Positions 25,167-34,129 are shown, counted from the first letter of the stretch. The stretch is DNA of 64,000 nt from Streptomyces sp. DH5 (GCF_020873915.1 NZ_JAHWGP010000003.1:62001-126000); one strand, 5' to 3'. The notes: generated from the letters alone by a model not told the origin. Made by a program: numbers and translations.

Positions 25167-26990
25167 ATGGGCATTCTCACTCTCCTGCGGAACGCGTTCG
25201 GACGGTCACGCAAAGCGAAGTCCGCCGAAGCGGAGGGTACGGCGCAGGCCGCCGAGCCCACGGAAACGGCCGCTGCGGCACCGCCCGAGCCGACCCCGTC
25301 GATTCCCTCCCCGTCCCCGGAACCGACCCCCGCCACGGCCTCGGTCCCGGAGCAGCGCAACGAACACGATCTCGTGAGCGCCGCATTCGACAACATCACG
25401 GTCCCCCACCCCACCACCCCCTCGGACGACAACCCACCCCCCGCCCCGGCCCCGGAGCCGGTGACGGAAGCCAAGCCGCAGACACAGGCAGCCCCCGACC
25501 CGGCAACGAAAACCGAGGCGGAGCCCGAGCCGAAGTCCGAGGCCGGGCCGGAAGCCGCCCCGGAACCGGATGCCGAGCCCGAGGCCCAGCAGAAGCCGGT
25601 CACGGAAGCCAAGCCGGAGGAAGAGGCCGAGCCGGAGCCCGAGGCCAAGCCGGAGCCGGAGCCGGAGCCGGAGGCGAAGGCGAAGGCGGAAGCCAAGCCC
25701 GAGACCCCGCTGGACCCGGTGACGGAGGAGCCCGAGGCCAGGCCCGATGCCAAGCCGGAGCCGGTGACGGAGGCCAAGCCGGAGCCGGAGGCGGAAGCCA
25801 AGCCCGAGACCCGGCCGGTGCCGGTGACGGAGGAGCCGAAGGCGGACGCCGAACCGAAGCCCGAACCCACCCCCGAGCCGAAGCCCGAGGCCAAGCCGGA
25901 GCCGGAGCCGGAAGCCAAGCCCGAGACCCCGCTGGACCCGGTGACGGAGGAGCCCGAGGCCAGGCCCGAGGCCGAGCCGGTGCCGGTGACGGAGGAGCCG
26001 AAGGCGGACGCCAAACCGAAGCCCGAACCCACCCCCGAGCCGAAGCCCGAGGCCAAGCCGAAGCCCGAGGTCAAGCCGGAGCCGGAGCCGGAAGCCAAGC
26101 CCACGGCCGAAGCGGAGACGGCGGCCGAGGCAGCCGCCGAGCCCACTCCCCCCACCGAGGACTCACCCGCAGCCGCCGACGGCGAGACCGCCCCACAGGC
26201 GCCACCCGCACCCGACGACGAAATCCGCACGGGTGGTGCGGGTGGGAACGAATCCCCGGCCGAAGGCGAAGCCGAGGCCGAAACCGAGCAGGACACCAAG
26301 CCAGACACCAAGCCGGACACCAAGCCGGAGGCCAACGCCGAAACCGAACCCCCCGTCCCCGCACCCCTCGCCACCGCCTACGACGCCGCCAAGGCGACCC
26401 TCGCCCAGCACGACCTCACCGGCACGCGCGCCAAGGTGTACCTCGTCCTCGACCGTTCCGCGTCCATGCGTCCGTACTACAAGGACGGTTCCGCCCAGGC
26501 GCTGGCCGAGCAGACCCTCGCCCTCGCCGCCCACCTCGACCCCGGCGCCTCCCTCAAGGTCGTCTTCTTCTCCACCGAGCTCGACGGCACCGGCGACCTC
26601 ACCCTCACCGACTACGAGGACAAGATCGACACCTTGCACGCGTCGCTGGGCCGCATGGGCCGCACCAGCTACCACGCGGCCGTCGCCGAGGTCCTCGCCC
26701 AGTACGACGCGTCGGACCCCGGCCCCGGCACACCCGCCCTGGTGGTCTTCCAGACGGACGGTGCCCCGGACGCGAAGACTCCGGCCACCCAGGCCCTCAC
26801 CGAGGCGGCGAAGTCCCACCCCGGCGTCTTCTTCTCGTTCGTGGCGTTCGGCGACCCGGAGAACAAGGCGTTCGACTACCTTCGCAAGCTCAAGACGCCG
26901 AACACCGCGCACTTCCTGGCCGGCGAGACCCCGCGGGAGCTCACCGACAAGGAGCTGTACGAGGCCGTCCTGGCGTCCTGGCGCCCGTAG
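25167..26990 (+). CDS. vWA-domain protein with long Pro/Glu/Lys-rich region
   Basis: A 607-residue protein. Residues 1-20 are basic ([20 protein letters not shown]). Residues about 25-395 are low-complexity Pro/Glu/Lys/Ala built from [10 protein letters not shown]-like units. The C-terminal 200 residues are a von Willebrand A domain with MIDAS motif DRSAS, the TSYHAAV threonine loop and TDGAPD, close to TerY/TerD-associated vWA proteins. DNA of the rich region carries internal duplications: the block around 25701 recurs at 25923 (222 bp, 74 codons) and that at 25821 recurs at 25983 (162 bp, 54 codons). No signal peptide is evident. It sits just upstream of metG. Confidence 0.85.
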   Translation: MGILTLLRNAFGRSRKAKSAEAEGTAQAAEPTETAAAAPPEPTPSIPSPSPEPTPATASVPEQRNEHDLVSAAFDNITVPHPTTPSDDNPPPAPAPEPVTEAKPQTQAAPDPATKTEAEPEPKSEAGPEAAPEPDAEPEAQQKPVTEAKPEEEAEPEPEAKPEPEPEPEAKAKAEAKPETPLDPVTEEPEARPDAKPEPVTEAKPEPEAEAKPETRPVPVTEEPKADAEPKPEPTPEPKPEAKPEPEPEAKPETPLDPVTEEPEARPEAEPVPVTEEPKADAKPKPEPTPEPKPEAKPKPEVKPEPEPEAKPTAEAETAAEAAAEPTPPTEDSPAAADGETAPQAPPAPDDEIRTGGAGGNESPAEGEAEAETEQDTKPDTKPDTKPEANAETEPPVPAPLATAYDAAKATLAQHDLTGTRAKVYLVLDRSASMRPYYKDGSAQALAEQTLALAAHLDPGASLKVVFFSTELDGTGDLTLTDYEDKIDTLHASLGRMGRTSYHAAVAEVLAQYDASDPGPGTPALVVFQTDGAPDAKTPATQALTEAAKSHPGVFFSFVAFGDPENKAFDYLRKLKTPNTAHFLAGETPRELTDKELYEAVLASWRP

Positions 26991-27131
26991 GACCGCCGGG
27001 CCGCACACCGCGGCCGCACCGCGACACCCCGGGGGGTGGACGGGACAGGGCACCGGAAGCACCGGAAGCCCTCCGTCCGCCCCCCGAAACGCGTGTGAAC
27101 CGACCGCCACCGGGCCAGTAGGATTTCGCCC

Positions 27132-28748
27132 ATGGCGGCCACTGGATCAGAGAAGCAGGGGGCGAAGGCGTACTACGTCTCGACCCCCATCTACTACGTC
27201 AACGACGCTCCTCACCTGGGCCACGCCTACACGACCGTCGCAGGCGACGTGCTCACCCGCTGGCACCGCCAGCGCGGCGAGAAGGTGTGGTTCCTCACCG
27301 GCACGGACGAGCACGGTCAGAAGATCATGCGCACGGCCGAGGCGAACGGGGTCACCCCGCAGGCCTGGGCCGACAAGCTCGTCACGGAGTCGTGGAAGCC
27401 CCTGTGGGAGCACCTCGACGTCGCGAACGACGACTTCATCCGCACCACGCAGAAGCGGCACACCGACCGCGTCCAGGAGTTCGTGCAGGACCTGTACGAC
27501 AAGGGCGAGATCTACAAGGGCGGCTACGAGGGCCCGTACTGCGTGGGCTGCGAGGAGTACAAGCTCCCCGGCGAGCTGCTCGACGGCGAGGGCGACCACG
27601 CGGGCCAGAAGCTGTGCCCGATCCACAAGAAGCCGGTGGAGATCCTCAGCGAGGAGAACTACTTCTTCAAGCTGAGCGAGTACGGCGAGAAGCTGCTCGC
27701 CCACTACGAGGCGAACCCCGGTTTCATCCAGCCCGAGTCCGCGCGCAACGAGGTCGTGAACTTCGTCCGCCAGGGCCTCCAGGACCTCTCCATCTCCCGC
27801 TCGACGTTCGACTGGGGTGTGCCGGTCCCGTGGGACGACAAGCACGTCATCTACGTGTGGGTCGACGCCCTGCTGAACTACGCCACGGCCGTCGGCTACA
27901 ACGAGAACCCGGAGAAGTTCGAGGCGACCTTCCCCGCCGACGTCCACCTCGTCGGCAAGGACATCCTCCGCTTCCACGCGGTCATCTGGCCGGCCATGCT
28001 GATGGCGCAGGGCCTCCCCCTGCCGGGCAAGATCGCCGCGAACGGCTGGCTGATGGTCGGCGGCGAGAAGATGAGCAAGTCGAACCTGACCGGCATCAAG
28101 CCGCAGGACCTGACCTCGCACTTCGGTGTGGACGCGTACCGCTGGTACTTCCTGCGGGCGATCGCCTTCGGCCAGGACGGCAGCTTCTCCTGGGAGGACT
28201 TCTCCGCCCGCTACACCAGCGAGCTGGCCAACGACTACGGCAACCTCGCCTCCCGCGTCGCCGCGATGGTCGGCAAGTACTTCGGCGGCGAGCTGCCGGC
28301 GTCGACCGCCGACGGCGAGGCCGAGCGGGCGGTCCACGAGGGTCTGGCCAAGGCGGTCGCCGAGGCGGACCGCCGCATCGGCGAGGAGCTGGACTTCCAG
28401 GGCGGCATCCTGGCGGTCTTCGACTTCGTGAAGCAGGTCAACGGCTACATCACGGAGCAGGAGCCCTGGAAGGTCGCCAAGGACGACTCGCCCGAGGGCA
28501 GGGCCCGCCTGGCGACCATCCTCTACACGGCCGCGGAGTCCCTCCGCGCGGTGGCGGTCCTGCTCAACCCGATCATGCCGGAGACCTCGCAGAAGCTGTG
28601 GGACTCCCTCGGCGCGGAGGCCGGCCTCGGCGCCCTCGCCGACCAGAACGTCCAGCAGGCCGGCACCTGGGGCCTGCTGCCCGCCGGCTCGACGGTCACC
28701 AAGGGCGCGGTCCTCTTCCCGCGTCTCGAGGAGAAGCCGACCGCGTAG
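27132..28748 (+). CDS. metG: Methionyl-tRNA synthetase
   Basis: A 538-residue class I synthetase attaching methionine to tRNA-Met. The HIGH-type motif is PHLGHAY at about residues 27-33 and the KMSKS loop is at 313-317. The connective domain has CVGCEEYKLPGEL then CPIH, three cysteines of a zinc knuckle with His in place of a fourth. It ends without a C-terminal tRNA-binding extension, the usual actinobacterial length. Its final codons (LFPRLEEKPTA) are partly duplicated at 35711-35746. A hairpin terminator follows. Confidence 0.97.
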   Translation: MAATGSEKQGAKAYYVSTPIYYVNDAPHLGHAYTTVAGDVLTRWHRQRGEKVWFLTGTDEHGQKIMRTAEANGVTPQAWADKLVTESWKPLWEHLDVANDDFIRTTQKRHTDRVQEFVQDLYDKGEIYKGGYEGPYCVGCEEYKLPGELLDGEGDHAGQKLCPIHKKPVEILSEENYFFKLSEYGEKLLAHYEANPGFIQPESARNEVVNFVRQGLQDLSISRSTFDWGVPVPWDDKHVIYVWVDALLNYATAVGYNENPEKFEATFPADVHLVGKDILRFHAVIWPAMLMAQGLPLPGKIAANGWLMVGGEKMSKSNLTGIKPQDLTSHFGVDAYRWYFLRAIAFGQDGSFSWEDFSARYTSELANDYGNLASRVAAMVGKYFGGELPASTADGEAERAVHEGLAKAVAEADRRIGEELDFQGGILAVFDFVKQVNGYITEQEPWKVAKDDSPEGRARLATILYTAAESLRAVAVLLNPIMPETSQKLWDSLGAEAGLGALADQNVQQAGTWGLLPAGSTVTKGAVLFPRLEEKPTA

Positions 28749-28767
28749 CACGTACGACGCACGTCCC

Positions 28768-28798
28768 GAGGCCCGGAAACGTCAGGTTTCCGGGCCTC
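28768..28798 (+). terminator. Terminator hairpin after metG
   Basis: A perfect 13-bp stem GAGGCCCGGAAAC / GTTTCCGGGCCTC with a 5-base loop starts 20 bases after the metG stop. There is no T run, as is common for Streptomyces terminators. Confidence 0.75.
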
Positions 28799-29076
28799 CG
28801 CGCTGCGCTCCCGGCCGGTCCGGGCATATCCGTGCAACCGGGGTGTGCCGATGAGGTGGAGCAGGGCCTGCACACGCCGGAGGCCATGCGGCGGCAAGCT
28901 GCTGACCGTAAGGACAAGGCGAAGGCGCGGGCCGCTGCACGCAGCCCTCAGCGCGCACCGCCGAAGACGTCGCTGACAACGCCTGTTCCCCAACCCCGAC
29001 GCACTGTTCTGAGCTGCACAGCAACGCGCCCCGCATCCAGCGAAAACCGGGTGCGGGGCGATGCGCGGGTGAAGGG
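28799..29076. other. Gap at the left end of the accessory stretch, no clear gene
   Basis: Most of the metG-to-DUF397 gap. One plus-strand reading from about 28887 (MRRQAADRKDKAKARAAARS) is basic and could be the remnant of a gene end, but it lacks a ribosome site and any recognised motif. Codon choice is less GC-biased than in the flanking core genes. Confidence 0.35.
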
Positions 29077-29286
29077 TCAGCTCCTCGACGCGTGTGCCAC
29101 GAAGTCCGCCCACGTGTGGCGCGTAAGCACGAGCTGAGGACCAGCTATGTCCTTGGAGTCGCGGACGTGCACCACGTCAGGGGCCGCGGCGATCTCGATG
29201 CAGTCGTTGCCGTCGCCGCTGCTGCTGTAGCTGCTCTTGAACCAGACCAGCGCAGAAGCGTCGTGGCCAGTGGAGGTGCTGATCAT
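29077..29286 (-). CDS. DUF397 protein
   Basis: A 69-residue DUF397 protein with the family signatures WFKSSYSSSGDGNDCIEIA, VHVRDSKD and TWADFVAHA. These small actinobacterial proteins are nearly always encoded next to an XRE/DUF5753 regulator. Here the start overlaps the upstream regulator's stop by 4 bp (ATGA), so the two are translationally coupled. In characterised loci such pairs act in regulating development or antibiotic production, perhaps with toxin-antitoxin-like behaviour. Confidence 0.93.
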   Translation of the reverse strand: MISTSTGHDASALVWFKSSYSSSGDGNDCIEIAAAPDVVHVRDSKDIAGPQLVLTRHTWADFVAHASRS

Positions 29287-30164
29287 GTCTCTCCAAGCAT
29301 CTGCTCGATGAGGGCCCGCGACTCTCGGGGCGTGAGAGCCTGCGCCCGGATCATGCCATAGCGCAGTTCAAGGATTCTGAGCTGCTTCGGCTCGGACACC
29401 GGGCGACCGCTGAACGCACCCTCGGTGCGCCCCACCGCCGTGCCGTCCGGAAACTTGAGCACCTCGATCAGTCCGCCCGTGCCAAAGTGATCCTCGCAGT
29501 CAGTCGGCATCACCTGAATCGAGACGTTCCGCAACTGCCCAAGCTCCAACAGGCGTTCGAGCTGTCGCCGCCAAACCATTCTGCCCCCGACCGGGCGCCG
29601 CAGCGTCACCTCTTCCTGGACAAAACTCAGCGTCGGCGCCGGCGACCGCTCGAAGATCGAACGACGGGCCATCCGCGCGGCCACCATGCGCTCCGTTTCC
29701 TCATCCGAGTAGGCAGGAAGCCACGCTTCGAAGAGCGCCCGCATATGCTCCTCGGTCTGCAACAAACCGTGGATGTTGTGGTTGCTGTACAGCGCCGCCT
29801 CAACGGCCTGCGCCTCCAGCTTGCCCAGCGCCCGCACACTCTTCGGGTACCGGACCTTCCGCACGTCCTCCCAAGCCGCCGCGATGAGCCCGCCCGCGCC
29901 CAACACCTTGTCGGCCTTGCTCAGATACTCCTGTCGGGGAATCCGCTTCCCGCCCTCGATCTTGTAGACCAGGTCGTCCCCGTACTTGACCGCCGCCGCG
30001 AAGTCGGTGACCCGCATCCCCACGGCCTCCCGCCGCAGCCTCAACTGACGCCCCACCGTGGTGAGAACGGCCACGCCCCACTCGTCCTCCGGGTCCACCT
30101 CCCACCCCGGCTCGTCCTCCTCGGGCTCGGTCCGGAGCCGTACCGCCTCGCCGTCCACCGACAT
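29283..30164 (-). CDS. XRE-family regulator with DUF5753 (WhiJ/AbaA-ORFD type)
   Basis: A 293-residue protein. An acidic N-terminal tail precedes an XRE helix-turn-helix at about 35-95 (VGRQLRLRREAVGMRVTDFAAAVKYGDDLVYKIEGGKRIPRQEYL). The rest is the DUF5753 domain (VEAALYSNHNIHGLLQTEEHMRALFEAW, ARMARRSIFERSPAPTLSFVQEEVTLRRPVGG, ISIQVMP-like strand). It is coupled to DUF397 downstream and divergent from a HATPase gene 157 bp away, the arrangement of the abaA and whiJ-like loci of Streptomyces, which hold many paralogues of this triad. Confidence 0.93.
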   Translation of the reverse strand: MSVDGEAVRLRTEPEEDEPGWEVDPEDEWGVAVLTTVGRQLRLRREAVGMRVTDFAAAVKYGDDLVYKIEGGKRIPRQEYLSKADKVLGAGGLIAAAWEDVRKVRYPKSVRALGKLEAQAVEAALYSNHNIHGLLQTEEHMRALFEAWLPAYSDEETERMVAARMARRSIFERSPAPTLSFVQEEVTLRRPVGGRMVWRRQLERLLELGQLRNVSIQVMPTDCEDHFGTGGLIEVLKFPDGTAVGRTEGAFSGRPVSEPKQLRILELRYGMIRAQALTPRESRALIEQMLGET

Positions 30165-30321
30165 GCCGCACCCCTCTGTCGTACCGCCTTGCTGTGCAAC
30201 GCCCGTACTCGTAGGCCGGTTTCTCCGACGGTCCGGACAGCGGCCGACAAGCTCCGACAGTCACCCTACGTATCGGGCCTGTCACTATTAACGGTAAGCA
30301 CGTCCGGCCACGCTCGGTCCC

Positions 30322-30753
30322 GTGAACAGCGAAAAGACCACCCGACTTCTGTCACCCGCCCACCACTTCAGCGTGCCCCTGTCACCCACGCCCCGCGGCG
30401 CCCGCCTCGCCCGGCTGCTCGCCACGGCCTGGATGCGCGACCGGGACCTGCCCCACCACACCACCGAGGCCGCCGAACACCTCGTCGCCGAACTCAGCGC
30501 CAACGCGGCCACCCACGGCCGGCTCACCGGACGCGACTTCCGCCTCGCCCTTCTAACCGACGGCGCGACCCTCCGCATCGAGGTCACGGACACTCGCGGT
30601 GACGACCTCCCGTGCCGCCGTGTCCCCGCCCCCGACCACGAGTCCGGGCGCGGCCTGCTCCTCGTCGAGGCCCTCGCCGACCGCTGGGGCGTGGAGCTCG
30701 GACCGGTCCCCCGCAAGACCGTATGGGCGGAACTCGATCTGCCTCCACGCTGA
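30322..30753 (+). CDS. RsbW-like HATPase anti-sigma/regulatory kinase
   Basis: A 143-residue single-domain GHKL ATPase. The N-box is ELSANAATHG, the G1 motif LRIEVTDTRGD, and G2 ESGRGLLLVEALADRWG. Such stand-alone domains act as anti-sigma factors or serine kinases in partner switching, and are often encoded beside XRE/DUF397 pairs. GTG at 30322 lacks a strong ribosome site, so a leaderless or weakly expressed start is possible. It is the third member of the divergent triad. Confidence 0.88.
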   Translation: MNSEKTTRLLSPAHHFSVPLSPTPRGARLARLLATAWMRDRDLPHHTTEAAEHLVAELSANAATHGRLTGRDFRLALLTDGATLRIEVTDTRGDDLPCRRVPAPDHESGRGLLLVEALADRWGVELGPVPRKTVWAELDLPPR

Positions 30754-31045
30754 CCAGCGGAAACGACACCGGCACCGGAACCCGATCGCGTGTGTTCCGG
30801 TGCCGTCGGACGTCTTCCCCAAGGACCACGGGAGAGAAAGAAACCCCACCAAGCCCCACCCCTCCCGCCCACGGCACACGCTCACTCGCGCGGGTGAACA
30901 TCACCAACTGGAGTGGATATGCCACAGGTTGTCTGCCCTACGCTCAGCGCAACACGGCACACAGCCCCAGACACGCGGACGGCCCCCGCCAGGACTGACA
31001 TTCCACGGCGAGGGCCTGCCCACCAAGGAAGTCGAGACCTTCCCG

Positions 31046-31981
31046 ATGGACACCCAAAACACTAGCGTGCCCCCGCGCGCCCAGTCCCGTAACGACGGGA
31101 AAAACCACCCCTCCCACCGCACTCACACGAAGCGGCACCCCGGCGGCGTCACCCACGACAACACCCGCCACACCACCCGCTTCACGGTGATCGGCAACCA
31201 CCTCACCCAGCACCCGGACCTCTCCCTGCTGGCGATCGGACTGGCCTGTCACATCCAGTCCCTCCCCACCGGCGCCCCCGTCGGCATCAAGACCCTCGCC
31301 GCCCGCTTCCCCGAGGGCCCGACCCGGATCGCCGCCGCACTGCGCGAACTGGAGACCCACGGCTACCTGCGCCGCATCCGCGAACGCACCCCGACCGGCC
31401 GCCTCGTCACCCGCACCGTCTCCTGCAACCAGCCCGGCCGACGCGACACCGCGTCCGAACCGGGCGAGACGCCCAGCCCTCCGGCCCGCTCCCCGACCCG
31501 CCGCGCGGCCACCGCCCCGCAGCAGGAACCCCCGCGCCGTCGCGCCCTCCCCGCCGTACCGAAGCCCTCGTACACCTCCCCCGACCTCCTCCGGACGGCC
31601 ACCGACGTCCTCGCCGGCCTCCGCCGCGAGGACCCCCGCCTGCTGCTCTCCGCCACCGACGCCGAGCACCTCGCGCCCGGCGTCGCCGCCTGGCTGGAGC
31701 GCGACCTCACCCCCACCGCCGTGCGCAAGGCCCTGGCCGACGACCTGCCCCTGGAGCCCCTGATCCGGCCCGCCGCCTTCCTGGCCCACCGCCTGACGGC
31801 CAAACTCCCACCCATCCCGCCCTACCGCGCCCCCGAACAGCCCCCGCCCGTCCGGCACCCCCTCCGCAACTGCGACACCTGCGACCACGCGTACCGCGGC
31901 CCCGACCCCCACCACTGCCAGAAATGCGCCGGTGCGGAGCTGCCGACGGAACGGGCGCTTCCCTCTCGCCTATACCAGTGA
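31046..31981 (+). CDS. Helix-turn-helix protein, replication-initiator-like
   Basis: A 311-residue protein. After a polar N-terminal tail, residues about 40-120 are a winged helix (FTVIGNHLTQHPDLSLLAIGLACHIQSLPTGAPVGIKTLAARFPEGPTRIAAALRELETHGYLRRI) of the type found in plasmid and phage RepA-like proteins and in Streptomyces regulators. The middle is Pro/Arg-rich, a helical part follows (DTDVLAGLRREDPRLLLSATDAEHLAPGVAAWLERDLTPTAV-like), and the C-terminus has a CDTCDH...CQKC zinc ribbon. The start is uncertain because no ribosome site is well placed. Similar proteins are scattered in accessory regions; the function is unproven. Confidence 0.75.
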   Translation: MDTQNTSVPPRAQSRNDGKNHPSHRTHTKRHPGGVTHDNTRHTTRFTVIGNHLTQHPDLSLLAIGLACHIQSLPTGAPVGIKTLAARFPEGPTRIAAALRELETHGYLRRIRERTPTGRLVTRTVSCNQPGRRDTASEPGETPSPPARSPTRRAATAPQQEPPRRRALPAVPKPSYTSPDLLRTATDVLAGLRREDPRLLLSATDAEHLAPGVAAWLERDLTPTAVRKALADDLPLEPLIRPAAFLAHRLTAKLPPIPPYRAPEQPPPVRHPLRNCDTCDHAYRGPDPHHCQKCAGAELPTERALPSRLYQ

Positions 31982-32001
31982 AGATATATAGCGTGGAGTA
32001 C

Positions 32002-32385
32002 ATGTCGGGCTTGCGATAGACCATCGAACTCGAACTCGAACCCGAGGTCGAGAGATGGCTGGACTCGCTCACGCCGCACGACCACGGCCGGGTGATGTTC
32101 TACGCCGACCTCCTCGCCGACTTCGAAGGTGTGCTCGACGAGCCCTACAGCCGCCACCTCGGCGGTAAAGTGCGAGAACTCCGGTTCCGGCTCGGACGGC
32201 AGCACCACCGCATCACCTACTGGCTCGCTCCGGACCGGCGCGTCGTGCTTCTCACGGTCTTCGCCAAGACGCAGCGCCAGGAGACCGCCGAGGTGCAGCG
32301 CGCTCTCGCCGCCCAGAAGGACTGCGAAGCGCGGCACCCGCCCGCTCACACCGTCCACGACCGCTTCCCGGAGGCCAGGCCATGA
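32002..32385 (+). pseudogene. higB: HigB/RelE-type toxin with in-frame stop at codon 6
   Basis: From ATG 32002 (preceded by GGAG) the frame reads MSGLR, then TAG, then continues without interruption as TIELELEPEVERWLDSLTPH...FRLGRQHHRITYWLAPDRRVVLLTVFAKTQ to 32385. HigB-type toxins of this group normally begin W-T-I-E, so the TAG at 32017-32019 sits exactly where TGG (Trp) is expected: a one-base nonsense change. No in-frame start follows until GTG 32092, which would remove the first conserved strand and helix. The C-terminal part overlaps the antitoxin gene by 4 bp. The toxin is therefore probably inactive or made only by reinitiation or readthrough. Confidence 0.8.
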
Positions 32386-32687
32386 GCCACACCCGTTGGG
32401 ACATCACCGATGTCGACCGGGCGCAGGAGGGGTATCAGGAGGCCCGCCACGCCTACCTGTTCGGCAAAGCGGTCCGTGACCGCCGCACCGCCCTGGGCAT
32501 GACCCAGACCCAGCTCGCCGCGCGAGCCGGCATGACCCAGGCCGCCGTCTCCCGTCTGGAGCACGGGGGTTCCGTCCCCACCATCCCACTCCTCGAACGC
32601 CTGGCCGCCGCGCTCGACGCCACGCTGCACCTTGACATCGCACCCAACAGCGATGTTTCGGTCACCTTCACCTCCGAAGCCGCCTGA
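32382..32687 (+). CDS. higA: HigA-type XRE antitoxin
   Basis: A 101-residue protein with an intact XRE helix-turn-helix (LGMTQTQLAARAGMTQAAVSRLEHGGSVPTIPLLERLAAAL) at about residues 38-78. It follows the HigB-like frame with an ATGA overlap, the standard toxin-first order of HigBA modules. It should neutralise the toxin and repress the operon. With the toxin frame broken, the antitoxin remains an intact orphan. Confidence 0.88.
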   Translation: MSHTRWDITDVDRAQEGYQEARHAYLFGKAVRDRRTALGMTQTQLAARAGMTQAAVSRLEHGGSVPTIPLLERLAAALDATLHLDIAPNSDVSVTFTSEAA

Positions 32688-32767
32688 CCGCTGCGCGCAG
32701 GCCTCGGCGCGCACTCGTCGCACACGGCCGGGGCAAGCACCCGGCCGTACACCTGTGGAGGAAATTG

Positions 32768-33025
32768 GTGACCATGGACCTCTCCTTCTACAAGTCCGGC
32801 CTCTCCGAGGAAATCCGCGAGGAAGCCGGAGCCGAAGCCCGAGCCGAAGGCGCGGCACAATGTGGTGCCGAGAACGTCCTGATCGTCCTGGAAGTGCGCG
32901 GCATCAACGTCCCCGAAGCGGTCCGGGAACGCGTCACCGGCTGCGACGACCTCAAGATCCTGCGCCGCTGGCACCGGCGTGCCGTCACGGCACCGACGGC
33001 CGAAGACATCTTCGAAGACGAGTAG
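32768..33025 (+). CDS. Short Rpn C-terminal-like protein
   Basis: An 85-residue protein; GTG 32768 has GGAGGAAATT just upstream, although ATG 32774 is also possible. It opens MDLSFYKSGLSEEIREEAG, has an Ala/Glu/Arg helix (AEARAEGAAQ), and ends ENVLIVLEVRGINVPEAVRERVTGCDDLKILRRWHRRAV. This tail matches the last 60 residues of the protein encoded at 36306-37196 (ILRVLEVRGLALSDDVRQRITTCTDLDRLNDWL). It is either a stand-alone small relative of Rpn-type nucleases or a relic of one. It has no PD-(D/E)XK residues itself. Confidence 0.65.
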   Translation: MTMDLSFYKSGLSEEIREEAGAEARAEGAAQCGAENVLIVLEVRGINVPEAVRERVTGCDDLKILRRWHRRAVTAPTAEDIFEDE

Positions 33026-33129
33026 CCCGGAACCATGACAGGGGTCGGCCCGGTAGACGGGCCGGCCCCTGAAGGCAGCGCGCCGGCGGAAACGCAGGCA
33101 CACTCCCTGTCCGAACCGCACCCGCCCGT

Positions 33130-33426
33130 CTACTCCGGCCGCACCACGAACCTCGTCACCCGCCGCATCCGGACACCCGTTCCACGCGGCTCCAGATCGC
33201 CGGCCACCGCCACCTCCAGCCCCGCCCGCCAGGCATCGGCGGCCCGGTCGACGTCCTCCGCCCGCAGCTCCACCCGGACCCTCCGCTGACGCGGGGCGCC
33301 CTCGTGGAGGAATGAGCCGTAGATCGTCGCCTCACGGTGATTCACGTCCCGGTGCAGCTTGGTCACCACACCGTTCAGGACCGCCACCTCCTCCCGGCCC
33401 AGCCGCTCCCGCAGATCCTTCGCCAC
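33130..33426 (-). pseudogene. C-terminal fragment of an unidentified protein
   Basis: The minus-strand frame reads VAKDLRERLGREEVAVLNGVVTKLHRDVNHREATIYGSF, then a well-formed end RVRVELRAEDVDRAADAWRAGLEVAVAG...RRVTRFVVRPE. Codon usage and composition look coding. In-frame similarity to coding style continues upstream only to about 33455 (RSFGALDA) and then turns into Gly/Pro/Arg sequence, where the plus-strand phospholipase-D-like frame begins. There is no ribosome site before the nominal GTG. I take it as the tail of a larger gene truncated at about 33455. The family is not recognised. Confidence 0.5.
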
Positions 33427-33453
33427 CGCGTCCAGCGCGCCGAAGCTCCGGGC

Positions 33454-33978
33454 ATGACCGGAGCAGGGCTGGCGCTCGCCCTTGCCACCGCCCGGTCGCT
33501 CCCCCGGCCCGGCCCCGCACAGGTCGCGGTGAGCGGACCGATGAGCGCATCCGTATCAGCACGGTTGACCAGCGGGGTCGCCGTGGAGGTCATCCGCTCG
33601 GCGCACACCTCGCTGCTGATCGCCAGCTTCGCCGCCCACGGCGCGCGGAGCGTCGTCACGGAGATAGGACGAGCGGTCGACCGAGGGGTCAGCGTGGACC
33701 TCCTGCTCGAAGAGTCGACGCAGGCGGCGGCGTTCGCCGCGCTTCCCGACCGTGTGCACGTCTGGCATCGAGTCGGTTCGTCGGGCGTCCTGCACGCCAA
33801 GCTGATCGCGGCCGACCGGCACACGGCGCTTCTGGGCAGCGCCAACCTCACCGACCGGGCTCTGTCCGACAACATCGAGCTCGGTGTGGTGCTGCGTGAC
33901 CCCCACCTGGTGGAGCCGCTCGTGGATCATTTCCGTTGGCTCCTGGCCGCCGGGAACAACATCATGCGGCCCGCGTGA
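33454..33978 (+). CDS. Phospholipase-D-fold protein, DrmC-like, probably N-truncated
   Basis: A 174-residue product containing one PLD domain: VEVIRSAHTSLLIASFAAHG, GVSVDLLLEES, and the HKD motif HAKLIAADRHTALLGSANLTDRALSDNIELG. This arrangement is that of DrmC-type PLD proteins (found with DISARM defence and also alone), which normally carry another 60-100 N-terminal residues. The ATG at 33454 has no clear ribosome site, and the homologous frame seems to begin abruptly where the minus-strand fragment ends. It may be a truncated remnant. No DrmA, DrmB or methylase genes are nearby. Confidence 0.6.
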   Translation: MTGAGLALALATARSLPRPGPAQVAVSGPMSASVSARLTSGVAVEVIRSAHTSLLIASFAAHGARSVVTEIGRAVDRGVSVDLLLEESTQAAAFAALPDRVHVWHRVGSSGVLHAKLIAADRHTALLGSANLTDRALSDNIELGVVLRDPHLVEPLVDHFRWLLAAGNNIMRPA

Positions 33979-34079
33979 ACCGTCCCGCGACCCGCTGCCC
34001 GGCGGACGCCGTGAGGGGACCGGGAACGCGACCCGGGCCCCTCGCGGTCCGTGGCGCGGCTGAACCGCGCGGCATGGGT

Positions 34080-34119
34080 GCGCGAGGGCCGGGGGCTCGT
34101 GGTCTCCCGGCCCTCGCGC
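34080..34119 (-). terminator. Terminator hairpin after pectate lyase
   Basis: A 14-bp stem GCGCGAGGGCCGGG / CCCGGCCCTCGCGC with a 12-base loop lies 10 bases past the pectate lyase stop. Confidence 0.75.
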
Positions 34120-34129
34120 GTCTCGGGTG

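Noticed and set aside
27147-28751. Large antisense frame opposite metG
   Set aside because: Shadow of a GC3-biased gene; no ribosome site or domain, while metG is unmistakable.
33454-33978. Complete DISARM defence system
   Set aside because: Only a partial DrmC-like PLD domain is present; DrmA, DrmB, helicase and methylase genes are absent.
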